Source of the DNA: Nitrospira sp.
GTDB lineage: Bacteria; Nitrospirota; Nitrospiria; Nitrospirales; Nitrospiraceae
Length of the DNA stretch: 12,186 nt
Reading direction: 5' to 3'
Assembly: GCA_025935475.1 (NCBI GenBank)
Contig: JAICVE010000048.1
Coordinates: forward strand, 1 to 12,186
In this document: positions 12,058-12,186 of the stretch, one piece after another
How the letters are laid out: each line of letters begins with the position of its first letter
Position numbering within the stretch: the first letter of the stretch is position 1
Position numbers and translations under genes: made by a program
The notes under the pieces: model-generated
What the model was told of the DNA's origin: nothing
Database searches by the model: none
The model's input: the letters and a program-made list of their open reading frames with translations, nothing else

Positions 12058-12186
12058 TCAGAAGGTCTTGTACTCCAGCCACTTCCCGTTCAAGGTGATC
12101 TTACAGCGCGCCTCCCCTTGGCTTCCCGTCACTTTCTCCATGTCCAGCGTGAAATCGATCGCGCTCATGATGCCGTCCCCGAACAT
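12058..12186 (-). CDS. cynS: Cyanate lyase (cyanase), C-terminal end only
   Basis: The minus-strand frame runs from the right edge to a TGA at 12058-12060, giving 42 residues that begin inside the protein. FGDGIMSAIDFTLDMEKV and the closing ITLNGKWLEYKTF match the cyanase C-terminus, where GDGIMSA carries the active-site Ser (S122 in E. coli; here bases 12163-12165). The other catalytic residues (Arg96 and Glu99 in E. coli) lie outside the window. Cyanase converts cyanate and bicarbonate to carbamate plus CO2; carbamate then falls apart to ammonium and CO2. Its place directly before two ammonium transporters on the same strand supports a nitrogen-acquisition locus. The ATG at the very edge is an internal Met by homology, not the start. 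Confidence 0.9.
   Translation of the reverse strand: MFGDGIMSAIDFTLDMEKVTGSQGEARCKITLNGKWLEYKTF

Overview
The window looks like part of a Nitrospira-type genome (phylum Nitrospirota). The reasons are a GC-rich sequence, a cyanase next to ammonium transporters, and a membrane-bound Rieske/cytochrome b pair with an octaheme c-type cytochrome related to hydroxylamine oxidoreductase. This assignment is inferred from gene content and recalled families, not from a database search.

Left part (1-5311). A partial MltC-like lytic transglycosylase (+) enters from the left edge. Next is a minus-strand lipoprotein made of seven about 53-residue repeats, read as a seven-bladed beta-propeller. Then comes a minus-strand ABC-F ATPase of the Uup type, diverging from a small SnoaL/DUF4440-like protein (+). 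A very small two-CxxC zinc-ribbon-like gene (+) follows. These look like ordinary, loosely arranged chromosomal genes with several hairpins between them.

Right part (5312-12186), all on the minus strand, is the interesting region. In transcription order it contains: the C-terminus of cyanate lyase (CynS); a 181-base leader with nested hairpins; amt1 (canonical ammonium transporter with signal peptide); a 76-residue winged-helix-like protein; amt2 (divergent Amt); a Rieske protein; a cytochrome b; a membrane-anchored octaheme cytochrome c; and, behind its own putative promoter, a two-CBS-domain protein. From amt1 to the octaheme gene the junctions are 27, -1, 4, 39 and 47 bases, so this is very probably one operon.

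Working model (inference): the cluster gathers and makes ammonium. CynS releases ammonium from cyanate, two Amt proteins import ammonium, and quinol electrons pass through cytochrome b and Rieske to a periplasmic octaheme cytochrome that may reduce nitrite (or another N-oxide) to ammonium. The opposite direction, oxidation of hydroxylamine or a similar compound into the quinone pool, cannot be excluded from sequence. The redox module is unusual: the Rieske box I reads C-T-D-L-G-C, with Asp where the cluster-ligating His is expected. The cytochrome b Qo motif reads PPWY instead of PEWY. The second Amt has Met in place of the pore Phe equivalent to AmtB F107.
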